Assembly (NCBI GenBank): GCA_019746135.1
Contig: JAIESI010000121.1
Location: forward strand, 1 to 51,589
From: Xanthobacteraceae bacterium
GTDB taxonomy: Bacteria > Pseudomonadota > Alphaproteobacteria > Rhizobiales > Xanthobacteraceae
Length of the DNA: 51,589 bases
Reading direction: 5' to 3'
Shown here: positions 35,748-43,562 of the stretch, one piece after another
Numbering within the stretch: position 1 is the stretch's first letter
Layout: every line of letters starts with the position of its first letter
Translations under genes and position numbers: made by a program
The notes under the pieces: model-generated
The model's input: the letters and a program-made list of their open reading frames with translations, nothing else
What the model was told of the DNA's origin: nothing
Database searches by the model: none

Positions 35748-36329
35748 TTACCGTTTTCCGTACGCGGTGAAAACGTAGTCCTTTGCCTTCACGATCGTAT
35801 GGCAGGAGTATCCGCAATCGGCCCCGCTGCCGAGGGGCTTGAACGTGTCGGATGCGGAGTCATAGTCGAACTGAGCCCATCCCCATCCGCCGGTGTCCTT
35901 GAATCGCTTGCTGTCCTTCACCATGAAATCGATGTCATGCAGGGTGTCCGGCACGGTCGTCGGATCGGGCGCCTCCGCGCTCTTTTTCGCCGTCCAATGG
36001 ATTTTTGCCATCTTGGAGCCGTCGGGGAACGGCTTGCCGTTGCCGGGAACGCCGGCACGGTAGGCGGCGATGATCCGGGGATTGCCGACGATCACCTCGA
36101 TCAGGTCTCCGGCCTGGCTGACGGCGATGGTCGGCCAGTCCTCGAATCCCCTGAATTCCGAGAACGCGAGTCCGTTCGGCACTTTGACCGTGTACTTGTC
36201 CGGTCGCTTCTCTTGCGCGGAAATCGCGGTGCTGCCCAGGACCGGGAGCACCACCGCGATGGCCGCACCCGCTGCGACCGATGCGACCAGCGCGCTGCGC
36301 CGGGCGGGAAACGGTGACGTTTCAGACAT
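35748..36329 (-). CDS. Cytochrome P460 family protein, periplasmic
   Basis: 193 residues with an N-terminal export signal (ALVASVAAGAAIAVVLPVLG after RRS). The mature protein matches the P460 fold: FRGFEDWPTIAVSQAGDLIE, IVGNPRIIAAYRAG, and heme-binding CGYSCH (Cys172, Cys176, His177) near the end. Classic P460 enzymes oxidise hydroxylamine or NO with a lysine-crosslinked heme; many rhizobial members have no known substrate. GGAGGAGAG precedes ATG 36329. It is the last gene of a leftward run of oxidant-related genes. Confidence 0.9.
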   Translation of the reverse strand: MSETSPFPARRSALVASVAAGAAIAVVLPVLGSTAISAQEKRPDKYTVKVPNGLAFSEFRGFEDWPTIAVSQAGDLIEVIVGNPRIIAAYRAGVPGNGKPFPDGSKMAKIHWTAKKSAEAPDPTTVPDTLHDIDFMVKDSKRFKDTGGWGWAQFDYDSASDTFKPLGSGADCGYSCHTIVKAKDYVFTAYGKR

Positions 36330-36409
36330 GGCCGTTCTCTCCTCCGATGTGACTGACACGCTGGTTCCGTCATACGGACCGCTTCAGCGCCGGCGGCGAA
36401 CCGTCCGGC

Positions 36410-36844
36410 TCAGACCAGCACGATCGCGACGTCGATGTTTCCCCGTGTCGCTTTCGAGTACGGGCAGTTCTCGTGCGCTTCGTCGACCAGGGCCTGGGCG
36501 GCCTCGCGCTCAACCCCCGGCAGGCTGACGTTGAGCCGGACGCTGAGGAAGGTGCCATCGTCCGCGGCGTTCAGGTCCACCTCGGCCTCGACGACCACAT
36601 CGGGCGGCAACGCGATTTTTTTCGTGCTGGCCGCAAGGGCGATCGCGCTTTCGAGGCAGGCCGACCAGCCGGCGGCGAGCAGTTGCTCCGGATTGGTGCC
36701 GATGCGCGCCGAGCCGGGGGTCGAGAGCCTGACGTCCAGACAGCCGTCCAGGCTGCGCGCGGTGCCGTTCTCCCGGCCGCCGGTGGTGCGGGTCCTCGCG
36801 GTGTACAGCCGTTTTGCCGTCTGACCTTCTGCCGTTTGGCTCAT
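36410..36844 (-). CDS. ohr: Organic hydroperoxide resistance protein Ohr (OsmC family)
   Basis: 144 residues. Thiol peroxidase with the two catalytic cysteines of Ohr: Cys63 in GWSACLESAI and Cys127 in ENCPYSKATRGNIDV. The early TGGRENGTARS segment contains the conserved arginine. It reduces organic and fatty-acid hydroperoxides with lipoyl or thiol donors. No ohrR gene is adjacent. Upstream (116 bp) lies a 13-bp minisatellite and then a hydrolase gene on the same strand. Confidence 0.93.
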   Translation of the reverse strand: MSQTAEGQTAKRLYTARTRTTGGRENGTARSLDGCLDVRLSTPGSARIGTNPEQLLAAGWSACLESAIALAASTKKIALPPDVVVEAEVDLNAADDGTFLSVRLNVSLPGVEREAAQALVDEAHENCPYSKATRGNIDVAIVLV

Positions 36845-36886
36845 GGTGCATGTCCACTCTGATGTTGCCGCGCGACCGGCGGCGCC

Positions 36887-36971
36887 GCCCAGGCGTCGGG
36901 CCCAGGCGTCAGGCCCAGGCGTCAGGCCCAGGCGTCAGGCCCAGGCGTGAGGCCCCGGCGTCAGGCCCGGG
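36887..36971. repeat. 13-bp minisatellite, about 6.5 units
   Basis: Tandem copies of GCCCAGGCGTCAG starting at 36887, 36900, 36913, 36926, 36939 and 36952, plus a partial one. Units 2-4 are identical; units 1, 5 and 6 carry single changes. The right end contains the stop codon and last residues of the hydrolase gene (36961-36963 is the stop). It sits in the gap before ohr. Confidence 0.93.
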
Positions 36972-38019
36972 CAACGTCGATCACGGCCTGGGCAAAGTCC
37001 CGCGGCGCTTCCTGCGGCAGGTTGTGACCGATGCCGCCCTTGATCAGCCGATGCGAATACTTGCCGGAGAATTTCTTCGCATAGACGCGGGGGTCCGGAT
37101 GCGGGGCGCCGTTCGCGTCGCCTTCCATGGTGATGGTCGGCACGTTGATGACCGGGCCCGCGGCCAGCCGCTTCTCGATCTCGTCGTATTTCGCTTCACC
37201 TTCGGCCAGGCCGAGCCGCCAGCGGTAATTGTGAATGACGATAGCCACGTGATCCGGGTTGTCGAACGCCGCCGCGCTGCGGTCGAACGTGGCGTCGTCG
37301 AACCGCCACTTCGGCGAGGCGATCTGCCAGATCAGCTTCGAGAACTCGCGCCGGTATTTGTCGTAGCCCAGGCGGCCGCGCTCAGTGGCGAAATAGAACT
37401 GATACCACCATTCGAGCTCGGCCTTGGGCGGCAGCGGCATCTTGCCGGCCTCCTGGCTGCCGATCAGGTAGCCGCTCACCGACACGGTGGCTTTGGCCCG
37501 CTCCGGCCAAAGTGCCGACACGATGTTGACGGTCCGCGCGCCCCAATCGAAGCCGGCGAGAACCGCCTTGTCGATCTTGAGCGCATCCATGAAGGCGATC
37601 GCGTCCGATGCGATGGCCGACGGCTGGCCGTTGCGGACCGTGTCGTTCGAAAGAAAGCGTGTCGCGCCGTAGCCGCGCAGATAGGGGATGAGCACGCGGT
37701 GGCCGGCCGAGGCGAGCAAAGGCGCGACGTCGACGAAGCTGTAGATGTCGTAAGGCCAACCATGCAGGAGCACGACCGGCGGGCCGTCGGCCGGCCCTGC
37801 TTCGGCGTATGCGACATTGAGGACGTCGGCATCGATCTGCTTCAGCGGGCCGAACGACGTGTGCGTCCCCGGCTTGACGGCCGGCGGCTTCGTTTTGGCG
37901 GGCTGCGCATGCGCCGAAGTCAGCACGCCGAGCTGGGCGGCCGCGGCGGTGATCGCGGCGGCACCGAGGAAGCGGCGGCGATCGCGGTCGATGTCGTTGG
38001 CGATTTTGCGGGCGTCCAT
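36961..38019 (-). CDS. Tat-exported alpha/beta hydrolase (epoxide hydrolase-like)
   Basis: 352 residues. Tat signal (RDRRRFLGAAAITAAAAQLG), then an alpha/beta fold with oxyanion motif LLHGWPYD and nucleophile elbow AGFDWGART, whose Asp is typical of epoxide hydrolases and haloalkane dehalogenases rather than Ser esterases. The conserved histidine lies near the end (KGGIGHNLPQEAP). Location is the periplasm. The start at 38019 follows a purine-rich site, with 33 bp from the upstream thioredoxin-like gene. The stop lies in the minisatellite. Confidence 0.87.
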   Translation of the reverse strand: MDARKIANDIDRDRRRFLGAAAITAAAAQLGVLTSAHAQPAKTKPPAVKPGTHTSFGPLKQIDADVLNVAYAEAGPADGPPVVLLHGWPYDIYSFVDVAPLLASAGHRVLIPYLRGYGATRFLSNDTVRNGQPSAIASDAIAFMDALKIDKAVLAGFDWGARTVNIVSALWPERAKATVSVSGYLIGSQEAGKMPLPPKAELEWWYQFYFATERGRLGYDKYRREFSKLIWQIASPKWRFDDATFDRSAAAFDNPDHVAIVIHNYRWRLGLAEGEAKYDEIEKRLAAGPVINVPTITMEGDANGAPHPDPRVYAKKFSGKYSHRLIKGGIGHNLPQEAPRDFAQAVIDVARA

Positions 38020-38052
38020 GGAACTCTCCTTGATTCGACGGTGGTGCAGCGG

Positions 38053-39168
38053 TCAGCCGAACGTGAACGCGAAAGCCTCCGCGCCCGGCGCTAGAAATTC
38101 GATTTCGAACTGCCGGTCGGCGATCGGACCCGGTTGTCGGATCAGCTGGTAGAGCCGCTGTTCGGTCACGGTGCCGGTGCCTTGCTCGTCGACGTCGCCG
38201 CCGTGCGCCGCGCCCGGCGGCTGTCCATCGATCCGCACCCGGAATTTCACCGGTGCTCCCGCCGTCGCCGGGCCCATGACGAGATGAAGATCGCGCGCAT
38301 GGAAGCGGTAGGTGATGCTGCCGCCGGCCTTGTTCAGCGCCGCGGTCTCATGCTTCACGGTCCAATCGCCGGACAGCGCCCATTGATTGAGGCGCAGCTG
38401 CGCGGGCCGTTCATACATGCGGGGCTTGTCGGGCACGGCCCCGCCCGGCGACGCAAAGTTCTCGCTGCGCTCGAACCCGACGTAGTTTTCCGGCGACCGG
38501 AGGTTGCCCCAGTCGGCGGCCGCATCGAGACCGCGGGCATTCACTGCAACCGCCTCACGGCTGACGTCGGTGGCGCCGGCCTCGCGCAGCAGCGCCTGGA
38601 TCACCATTTCCGATTGCTCGTACGCGCCTTCGCCGAAATGATGATGCCGGACGCGTCCCTGCGCATCGATGAAATACAGCGCCGGCCACGCCTGGTTGCT
38701 GAAGGCGCGCCAGACGGCATGGTTGTTGTCGACCGCGACCGGGTGGTCGATCTTCATGTCTCTGACGGCCCAGCGGACGTTGGCGATGTTCTTTTCGAAT
38801 GCGAACTCCGGCGCATGCACGCCGATCACCACCAGTCCCTGGTCCTTGTATTTCTCGGCCCAGGCCTGGACATAAGGAAGCTGGCGCCGCCAGTTGATGC
38901 AGGTGTAGGTCCAGAAATTGACCAGGACGACCTTGCCGCGCAGATCTGCAGGCGTGAGCGGCTGCGAATTCAGCCATTGGTCCGCGCGCCCGAGCGAAGC
39001 CAGCTCGGTTTGACCGCCGGTGTGGCCGATGGGAAAGCCGTGCAGGAACGGGACCCTGACGCCTGTCGATGTCATGGACTGACCCTTCATTTCTCCGACA
39101 AAGCCGGCGATCGGCGCGCCGACGGCGATGGCGAGGACTGCCGCGAGCAGGAGCTTGTTCGTTTTCAT
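38053..39168 (-). CDS. DipZ-like thioredoxin-domain protein, secreted, CINW motif
   Basis: 371 residues with one N-terminal hydrophobic segment (KLLLAAVLAIAVGAPIAGFV), a TlpA/DipZ-type redoxin domain (LRGKVVLVNFWTYTCINWRR, HAPEFAFEKN, HHHFGEGAYEQSE), and a C-terminal beta domain (about 200-371) as in DipZ proteins. The active-site position reads CINW, with a single cysteine; I recall the same form in many members of this family, so it is not necessarily damaged. It may act with a thiol or peroxide substrate. GGAG precedes ATG 39168. Confidence 0.85.
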   Translation of the reverse strand: MKTNKLLLAAVLAIAVGAPIAGFVGEMKGQSMTSTGVRVPFLHGFPIGHTGGQTELASLGRADQWLNSQPLTPADLRGKVVLVNFWTYTCINWRRQLPYVQAWAEKYKDQGLVVIGVHAPEFAFEKNIANVRWAVRDMKIDHPVAVDNNHAVWRAFSNQAWPALYFIDAQGRVRHHHFGEGAYEQSEMVIQALLREAGATDVSREAVAVNARGLDAAADWGNLRSPENYVGFERSENFASPGGAVPDKPRMYERPAQLRLNQWALSGDWTVKHETAALNKAGGSITYRFHARDLHLVMGPATAGAPVKFRVRIDGQPPGAAHGGDVDEQGTGTVTEQRLYQLIRQPGPIADRQFEIEFLAPGAEAFAFTFG

Positions 39169-39245
39169 CGATAATCTCCTTCCGCATTCCGATCGATGTT
39201 GCCCCACAGGCGCGGGCGATCGCTTGGATCGATCACTTGGACCGA

Positions 39246-39647
39246 TTACTCGGCGAGCGTCACCAGCGGCTTGCCCTTTTCGACGATGTAGGTGGCGAGC
39301 TCCGCCGCCTTGCCGTTGCCGACGTTCTTCACCTCGTGGGGCGTCCCGTATGGGATGAACAGCACCTGGCCTGCCTTGAGCGTCACCGGCGGCCGGCCGT
39401 CCAGCCGGTACTCCAGCGCACCTTCGACGACGTAGACGAGCTCTTCGCCCGGATGCGCGTGCCTGGGCGCCGTCACGCCCGGGGGGATCTCGACCAGCAC
39501 CTGGACCACCTCGCGTCCCGGAATGCTGAGATCGTTCTGCATCAGGTCGGTGCGTCCAATGCCGGCGAGCTGCGCCTGCGCAAGCTGCGGTGTCAGGGTG
39601 CTTGCGACGATCAGCGCCGCCGCCGCCAGTGTGTGAAGCGCTTTCAT
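39246..39647 (-). CDS. Secreted cupin-domain protein
   Basis: 133 residues with a Sec signal (LHTLAAAALIVASTLTPQLA). Cupin motif 1 is APRHAHPGEELVYVVEGALE (two His, Glu) and motif 2 is FIPYGTPHEVKN (His), so it probably binds one metal ion. Small periplasmic cupins of this sort have no fixed role; oxidative or isomerase functions are possible. It lies 25 bp downstream of the epoxide hydrolase gene, so in the same operon. Confidence 0.88.
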   Translation of the reverse strand: MKALHTLAAAALIVASTLTPQLAQAQLAGIGRTDLMQNDLSIPGREVVQVLVEIPPGVTAPRHAHPGEELVYVVEGALEYRLDGRPPVTLKAGQVLFIPYGTPHEVKNVGNGKAAELATYIVEKGKPLVTLAE

Positions 39648-39672
39648 GGGAGGCTCCTTTCGTGTTGCACGA

Positions 39673-40986
39673 TCAGCGAAGCGACCGAAACGCGGCGCGA
39701 AGTTCGGCGCTGAACAGCTCCGGCTGTTCCCAGGCGGCGAAGTGGCCGCCCTTGTCGGCCTCGTGGAAGTAGATGAGGTTGCGGTACGCGCGCCGTGCCC
39801 ATGTCTCCGGGGCTCGGTAGACCTCTTCCGGAAACACCGTGACGGCGACCGGGAGCGAAATCTCCGCGGTCTTCTGTGCGGCCGCGAGAACGACGCTCTG
39901 TCCGCCGTTCTCCCAGTACAGCCGCGCCGACGAGGCGGCGCTGTTGGTCAGCCAGTACAGCGTGATGTTGTCCAGCACGTCGTCTTTCGTCGGGGACGCT
40001 TCGGCATCGCCGCCGGACGTCACCCGCGCGAAACCCGGGTGCAGGAGCATCCACGCCGCGAGGCCGGCCGGGGAATCCGTCAGGCCATAACCGACGGCCT
40101 GCGGCCGCGCGCTCAGCATCGTGAAGTAGGCGCTGTTTCCCTTCTTGTTGTTGGTCATGAGCGCTTCGAACACTGCGCGCTCCTGCTCGGAGAGCCCGGC
40201 CGGCGCGGGTCCGCCGGCGAGCGCTGCGGCCACGTCGGGCGGCACCGTCGCCGGCAGGTTGAGGTGGATGCCGAGCAGGCCCCCAGGCGCCTGGCGCGCC
40301 ATCGCGCTGGAGACCGGCGCGCCCCAGTCGCCGCCCTGGGCGACGTAGCGGCTGTAGCCGAGGCGCTTCATCAACTCGGCCCAGGCGCGGCCGATGCGCT
40401 CGGCATTCCAGCCGATCTCCTTGGGCTTGCCGGAAAAGCCGTAGCCGGGCATCGCAGGCAGCACGACGTCGAATGCGTCGTCCGCGCGCCCGCCGTGCGC
40501 CGTGGGATCCGTGAGCGGGCCGATGGTCTTCAAAAGCTCGAGCACCGAGCCGGGCCAGCCATGCGTCATGATCAGCGGCATGGCGTTCGGATGGCGCGAG
40601 CGGACATGGATGAAGTGAATGTCCACGCCGTCGATCGTCGTCATGAACTGCGGCAGGGCGTTGAGCTTGGCCTCGGCCTTGCGCCAGTCGTAGCCGGAGC
40701 CCCAATACTCCACGAGCGGCCTGAGCTTGCCGAGCTGGGTGCCCTGCGATTGGTCATCGACCGTCTCCCGGTCGGGCCACCGCGTGGCGGTGATCCGACG
40801 GCGGAGATCGGCGAGGTCGTGCTCCGGCACGCTGACGCGGAAGGGACGGATGGCGTCGCCCAGGCCTGCGGCAACCAGTGGCGAGGGGAGCAGGTTTGCG
40901 GCGCCCGCCACCGCGACCATCGCAGCAGTGGCCAGCAACCGGCGGCGAGAGCGGTCGACGTGCTCGTTGGTCTTGTCCGTATCCAT
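39673..40986 (-). CDS. Tat-exported epoxide hydrolase (EHN domain type)
   Basis: 437 residues. Tat signal (RSRRRLLATAAMVAVAGAAN), then an EHN domain (RPFRVSVPEHDLADLRRRIT ... TRWPD) and the alpha/beta core: oxyanion MTHGWPGSVLELL, nucleophile Asp in AQGGDWGAPVSS, and catalytic His in KGGHFAAWEQPE. It resembles juvenile-hormone/microsomal-type epoxide hydrolases and would open epoxides in the periplasm. It is the first gene after box c1 (74 bp upstream) and heads a run including cupin, DipZ-like protein, second hydrolase, ohr and P460. Confidence 0.9.
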   Translation of the reverse strand: MDTDKTNEHVDRSRRRLLATAAMVAVAGAANLLPSPLVAAGLGDAIRPFRVSVPEHDLADLRRRITATRWPDRETVDDQSQGTQLGKLRPLVEYWGSGYDWRKAEAKLNALPQFMTTIDGVDIHFIHVRSRHPNAMPLIMTHGWPGSVLELLKTIGPLTDPTAHGGRADDAFDVVLPAMPGYGFSGKPKEIGWNAERIGRAWAELMKRLGYSRYVAQGGDWGAPVSSAMARQAPGGLLGIHLNLPATVPPDVAAALAGGPAPAGLSEQERAVFEALMTNNKKGNSAYFTMLSARPQAVGYGLTDSPAGLAAWMLLHPGFARVTSGGDAEASPTKDDVLDNITLYWLTNSAASSARLYWENGGQSVVLAAAQKTAEISLPVAVTVFPEEVYRAPETWARRAYRNLIYFHEADKGGHFAAWEQPELFSAELRAAFRSLR

Positions 40987-41060
40987 GGGACTCTCCTCGG
41001 TTCAACGCTGTTCCCGGCACGCTTGCCTGCTGTCTGGATACGCCCACCGACGCGAAATCA

Positions 41061-41090
41061 CCCGTTATGGGTTGTGAGACGTTGTTAGCC
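41061..41090 (-). promoter_or_regulatory. Conserved 30-bp promoter/operator box c1
   Basis: First of five nearly identical elements. On the plus strand it begins CCCGTTATGGGTTGTGAGAC and ends GTTGTTAGCC. It lies 74 bp before the start of the epoxide hydrolase gene and 26 bp after the VOC gene. The minus-strand sequence GGCGTA follows 13-14 bp downstream of the box. Confidence 0.75.
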
Positions 41091-41116
41091 GTGCCGGCGT
41101 ACCCACCGGCTGCCGC

Positions 41117-41776
41117 TCAGGACGGCAGCGGCTTTCCGGCCTGTTCGCGGACCATGTGGTCGGCGTACCAGTCGGGCCAGGTCGCATCGTGCTGGCCGCC
41201 GGTCCGCTTCTCGTGCTCGCCGTGGGCGGCCGCTGCGCGGCGCAGCGCGCTTGCGAGCTCGGCCGGCGACGAGAAGGTCGTTTCGTCCGCGTCCACGCGT
41301 CCGGGGAAGCGCGCAGTGACCTCCTGGAGCAGCCAGCCGTTGCCGTCCGGATCGCTGAAGGTTGCGTACGAGAAATAGCTGCGCCGCTCCGGGTCCGGTC
41401 CGCTGACGGGCGGCTGTCCCGGACCCGCCACGTGGAACACCTCGCCCACATCCACACCGCGACCGGCGAGATCGGCGCGCGCCGCCACGATGTCGGACAC
41501 GACGAGATAAAGTCCGCTCGCCGATCCCGGCGCGGCCGGCGTGATGCCCTTGCCGAAGTGGATCGAGGCGGGCGAGCCCGGCGGCGTGAACTGGACGACC
41601 CGGAAGTTGTCGCCGGCCACGAAATCGGCGTCGAGCCTCCAGCCGAGCTTGTCGCCATAGAAGCGCTTGGCGCGATCGACGTCCGCGACGGGGATGGCGA
41701 CGACCTCGAGCTTCAGCTCGATCGGGCGGCCGTGTGCGGTCTCGACTGCGGTGTCCTTGTGCACCTGAGTGTTCAT
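41117..41776 (-). CDS. VOC superfamily (glyoxalase/dioxygenase-like) protein
   Basis: 219 residues. A VOC beta-alpha-beta-beta-beta domain (LKLEVVAIPVADVDRAKRFY ... LGWRLDADF ... YLVVSDIVAARADLAGRGVD ... ATFSDPDGNGWLLQEVTARF) is followed by a C-terminal tail with WPDWYADHMVREQAG. Members act as dioxygenases, glyoxalases or antibiotic-binding proteins; the metal ligands here are partial, so function is open. ATG 41776 has GAAGGAG 8 nt upstream. The much longer open frame to 42256 is not real. Box c2 lies 76 bp upstream. Confidence 0.88.
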   Translation of the reverse strand: MNTQVHKDTAVETAHGRPIELKLEVVAIPVADVDRAKRFYGDKLGWRLDADFVAGDNFRVVQFTPPGSPASIHFGKGITPAAPGSASGLYLVVSDIVAARADLAGRGVDVGEVFHVAGPGQPPVSGPDPERRSYFSYATFSDPDGNGWLLQEVTARFPGRVDADETTFSSPAELASALRRAAAAHGEHEKRTGGQHDATWPDWYADHMVREQAGKPLPS

Positions 41777-41852
41777 GGCTGGCTCCTTCGGGGGAAATGG
41801 GTTCGATCGCGCTGTGTGCTGCCCAACACCTACGTCCGCGCGACGGAAACCG

Positions 41853-41882
41853 CCCGTTATGCGTTGTGAGATGCTGTTGGCC
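41853..41882 (-). promoter_or_regulatory. Conserved 30-bp promoter/operator box c2
   Basis: CCCGTTATGCGTTGTGAGAT plus GCTGTTGGCC on the plus strand; faces the VOC gene, ending 76 bp before its ATG. It is followed downstream by GGACGTAG. Confidence 0.75.
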
Positions 41883-41913
41883 GCCGATGGCGGCGAAGCG
41901 CCTTGCGGTTGCC

Positions 41914-42192
41914 TCACTCGACCTCGCCGTACCCGGCCATGCAGGCGCGATAGAGGTGCGACTGGGAGACGCCCCAGGTGTAGTCGCGGAGGCCACTGGC
42001 CTTGTCGTTGCACTCGCGCAGGGCTCGGGCGCGGTACGGCGAGACGATGCTGCCGCCGGTGCCCTGCGTGATCGCCTGGGCCCGCGCTTTGTGGCCGGGC
42101 GGGACAACGCGGCCCGCGCCGGGCGCGGGCAGGGTGCTGGTGACGACCAGGCCGAGCACCAGCCCGGCGGTGATGTTCGAGAGACTGATCAT
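41914..42192 (-). CDS. Small secreted protein, RARALRECN family, copy 1
   Basis: 92 residues with a Sec signal (ITAGLVLGLVVTSTLPAPGA). The mature part has two cysteines: YRARALRECNDKASGLRDYTWGVSQ and YRACMAGYGEVE. The same arrangement occurs in the gene at 45754 (RARALRECN ... YRTCMMQHGQPE), so they are paralogues, and I have seen similar small proteins in rhizobia. Function is unknown; one disulphide is likely in the periplasm. Box c3 lies 63 bp upstream and a ribosome site GAAGGAG before the ATG. Confidence 0.82.
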   Translation of the reverse strand: MISLSNITAGLVLGLVVTSTLPAPGAGRVVPPGHKARAQAITQGTGGSIVSPYRARALRECNDKASGLRDYTWGVSQSHLYRACMAGYGEVE

Positions 42193-42255
42193 TTTTGTGC
42201 TCCTTCGCGAAGACGTTTGCGATGGAGCCGAGATACGCCGGCCGGGGCGGGAACA

Positions 42256-42285
42256 CCCGTTATGCGTCGTGAGATGCTGTTAGCC
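42256..42285 (-). promoter_or_regulatory. Conserved 30-bp promoter/operator box c3
   Basis: CCCGTTATGCGTCGTGAGAT plus GCTGTTAGCC. It faces the small secreted protein gene. It overlaps the last codons and stop of the upstream emr-like fusion, so its bases are also coding. Followed by GGCGTATC 14 bp downstream. Confidence 0.75.
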
Positions 42286-42568
42286 GCTGCGAGTGTTGAT
42301 GCGCATCGGCGGACGGGCCCTGCGGCGCCGCAACCTTCCGCAACAGCGGCACCATGAAAAACGCGAGCACGAAGCGCGCTCCGATCATCAGGTAGGCGTC
42401 ATCGGTCGACTGGATGAAACGGCCCGCCGTCCACCACGACCAGCCGTACCAGGCGGCCGCTGCGCCGATCAGCGCAGCGGCCGCCAGCAAAGCCGTGCGC
42501 CTGCCGACGCGTGGCAATCGCTGGGCCAGCCGTTGTGCGCCAGCCTTGTAGGGGATGACGCCGTGCAT
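42260..42568 (-). pseudogene. EmrA/EmrB-like fusion remnant
   Basis: 102 codons. The first 60 match the N-terminus of an EmrA/HlyD membrane-fusion protein (one TM helix, then WWTAGRFIQSTDDAYL). After DDAYL the sequence switches to MIGARFVLAFFMVPLLRKVA, which looks like the last helix and tail of a DHA2-type EmrB transporter. I infer that a deletion joined the start of emrA to the end of emrB at a short similar stretch. The last codons are made of box c3. Whether a peptide is produced is unknown; 36 bp after the SDR stop, same strand. Confidence 0.65.
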
Positions 42569-42604
42569 GGCTTTGCTCCTTCCTTGAGAGCCGAACGGCG
42601 TGGC

Positions 42605-43423
42605 TCAGGCGCTCAGCCGCTGGCGTTGCTGCAGGGTGTAGCGGGGGGCGGGGATGGCGCTGGAAAGCTTGTCCGACATGGCGCGGCGCGCGGCTTCGTA
42701 GCGTTCCCAATCGGCATTGTTGGCCAGCGCCGGGAGCGTCACCGGCTCGCCGAGATCGAGGCCCGCCAGAGCGGCGTCGACCATGTCCTCGGCCGACATC
42801 ACGATCTCCGCCGGAAGCTCGTGAACCGGCTTGCCGGCGTTGTCCCACAATTCGGTGGCGGTGGCCCCCGGCAGCACCGCTTGCACGCGGACGCCTTTAC
42901 CGGCGAGCTCGTGAACCAGGGAGTGCGTCAGCGCGAGCACGAAGGCTTTCGTGCCGCCGTAAACGCCGTTCAGCGCCTCGGGCGAAATCGCAACGATCGA
43001 GGAAATGTTGATGATCGTTCCACCGCCGCGGTCGACAAATCCCGGCACCGCCGCATAGGTCAGGCGCGTCAGCGCCGTGACGTTCAGGCGGATCATCTCG
43101 TCCATCTTGTCGACGTCCGAGGCGAGCAGCGGCGCGACGCCAGCGACGCCCGCGTTGTTGACCAAAAGCGAAATGTCCGCATTGGTCCGCAGGATGTCCT
43201 CGACGCGCTTGAGGTCTGCCGCGGCGGTGAGATCGGCCGCGACCGTCTCAACGCTCCGGCCAGTGTCACGGGAGAGCCGCCGCGCCAGGGAGGCGAGCCG
43301 CTCCTTGTTGCGGGCCACGAGAATGAGATCGTGGCCGCGCTTCGCCAGACGATCGGCGTAAATCGCGCCGATGCCGGTCGATGCGCCGGTGATGAGGGCG
43401 GTGCCTTTGGCGTGGGTATTCAT
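42605..43423 (-). CDS. Short-chain dehydrogenase/reductase
   Basis: 272 residues of the classical SDR family: NADP-binding TGASTGIG (12-19), NNAG (89-92), catalytic Ser141/142, Tyr155 and Lys159 (VYGGTKAF), and the ERL/AR basic residues after the second strand that favour NADPH. Substrate not predictable. It lies divergently from a LysR gene across a region with two inverted repeats, which suggests control by that LysR protein. Confidence 0.92.
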   Translation of the reverse strand: MNTHAKGTALITGASTGIGAIYADRLAKRGHDLILVARNKERLASLARRLSRDTGRSVETVAADLTAAADLKRVEDILRTNADISLLVNNAGVAGVAPLLASDVDKMDEMIRLNVTALTRLTYAAVPGFVDRGGGTIINISSIVAISPEALNGVYGGTKAFVLALTHSLVHELAGKGVRVQAVLPGATATELWDNAGKPVHELPAEIVMSAEDMVDAALAGLDLGEPVTLPALANNADWERYEAARRAMSDKLSSAIPAPRYTLQQRQRLSA

Positions 43424-43511
43424 GTTTGTCTCCTGTGGTCTGATCGAGGTTCGTTGCGTGCTGAGAGGCAGTTCGTTGCCTGCAGCGCGTACCTAGACCC
43501 TTCCGAAAATG

Positions 43512-43556
43512 CTCGATATCCAGTAAAATCGAGATGGTTCCTTCCAAAAAATGGAA
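43512..43556. promoter_or_regulatory. Divergent LysR operator region (two inverted repeats)
   Basis: Between the SDR and LysR genes: CTCGAT-N10-ATCGAG (43512-43517 / 43528-43533) and TTCCA-N5-TGGAA (43542-43556). Both are in the space where a LysR protein would bind to control itself and the SDR gene. Confidence 0.6.
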
Positions 43557-43562
43557 ATATCC

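Noticed and set aside
36887..36971. 13-bp repeats as a CRISPR array
   Set aside because: Units are directly adjacent with no spacers and only 13 bp long; it is a minisatellite.
38053..39168. CINW in the DipZ-like protein as loss of an active-site cysteine
   Set aside because: The same CINW form is, as far as I recall, common in this family, so it is probably a normal subclass.
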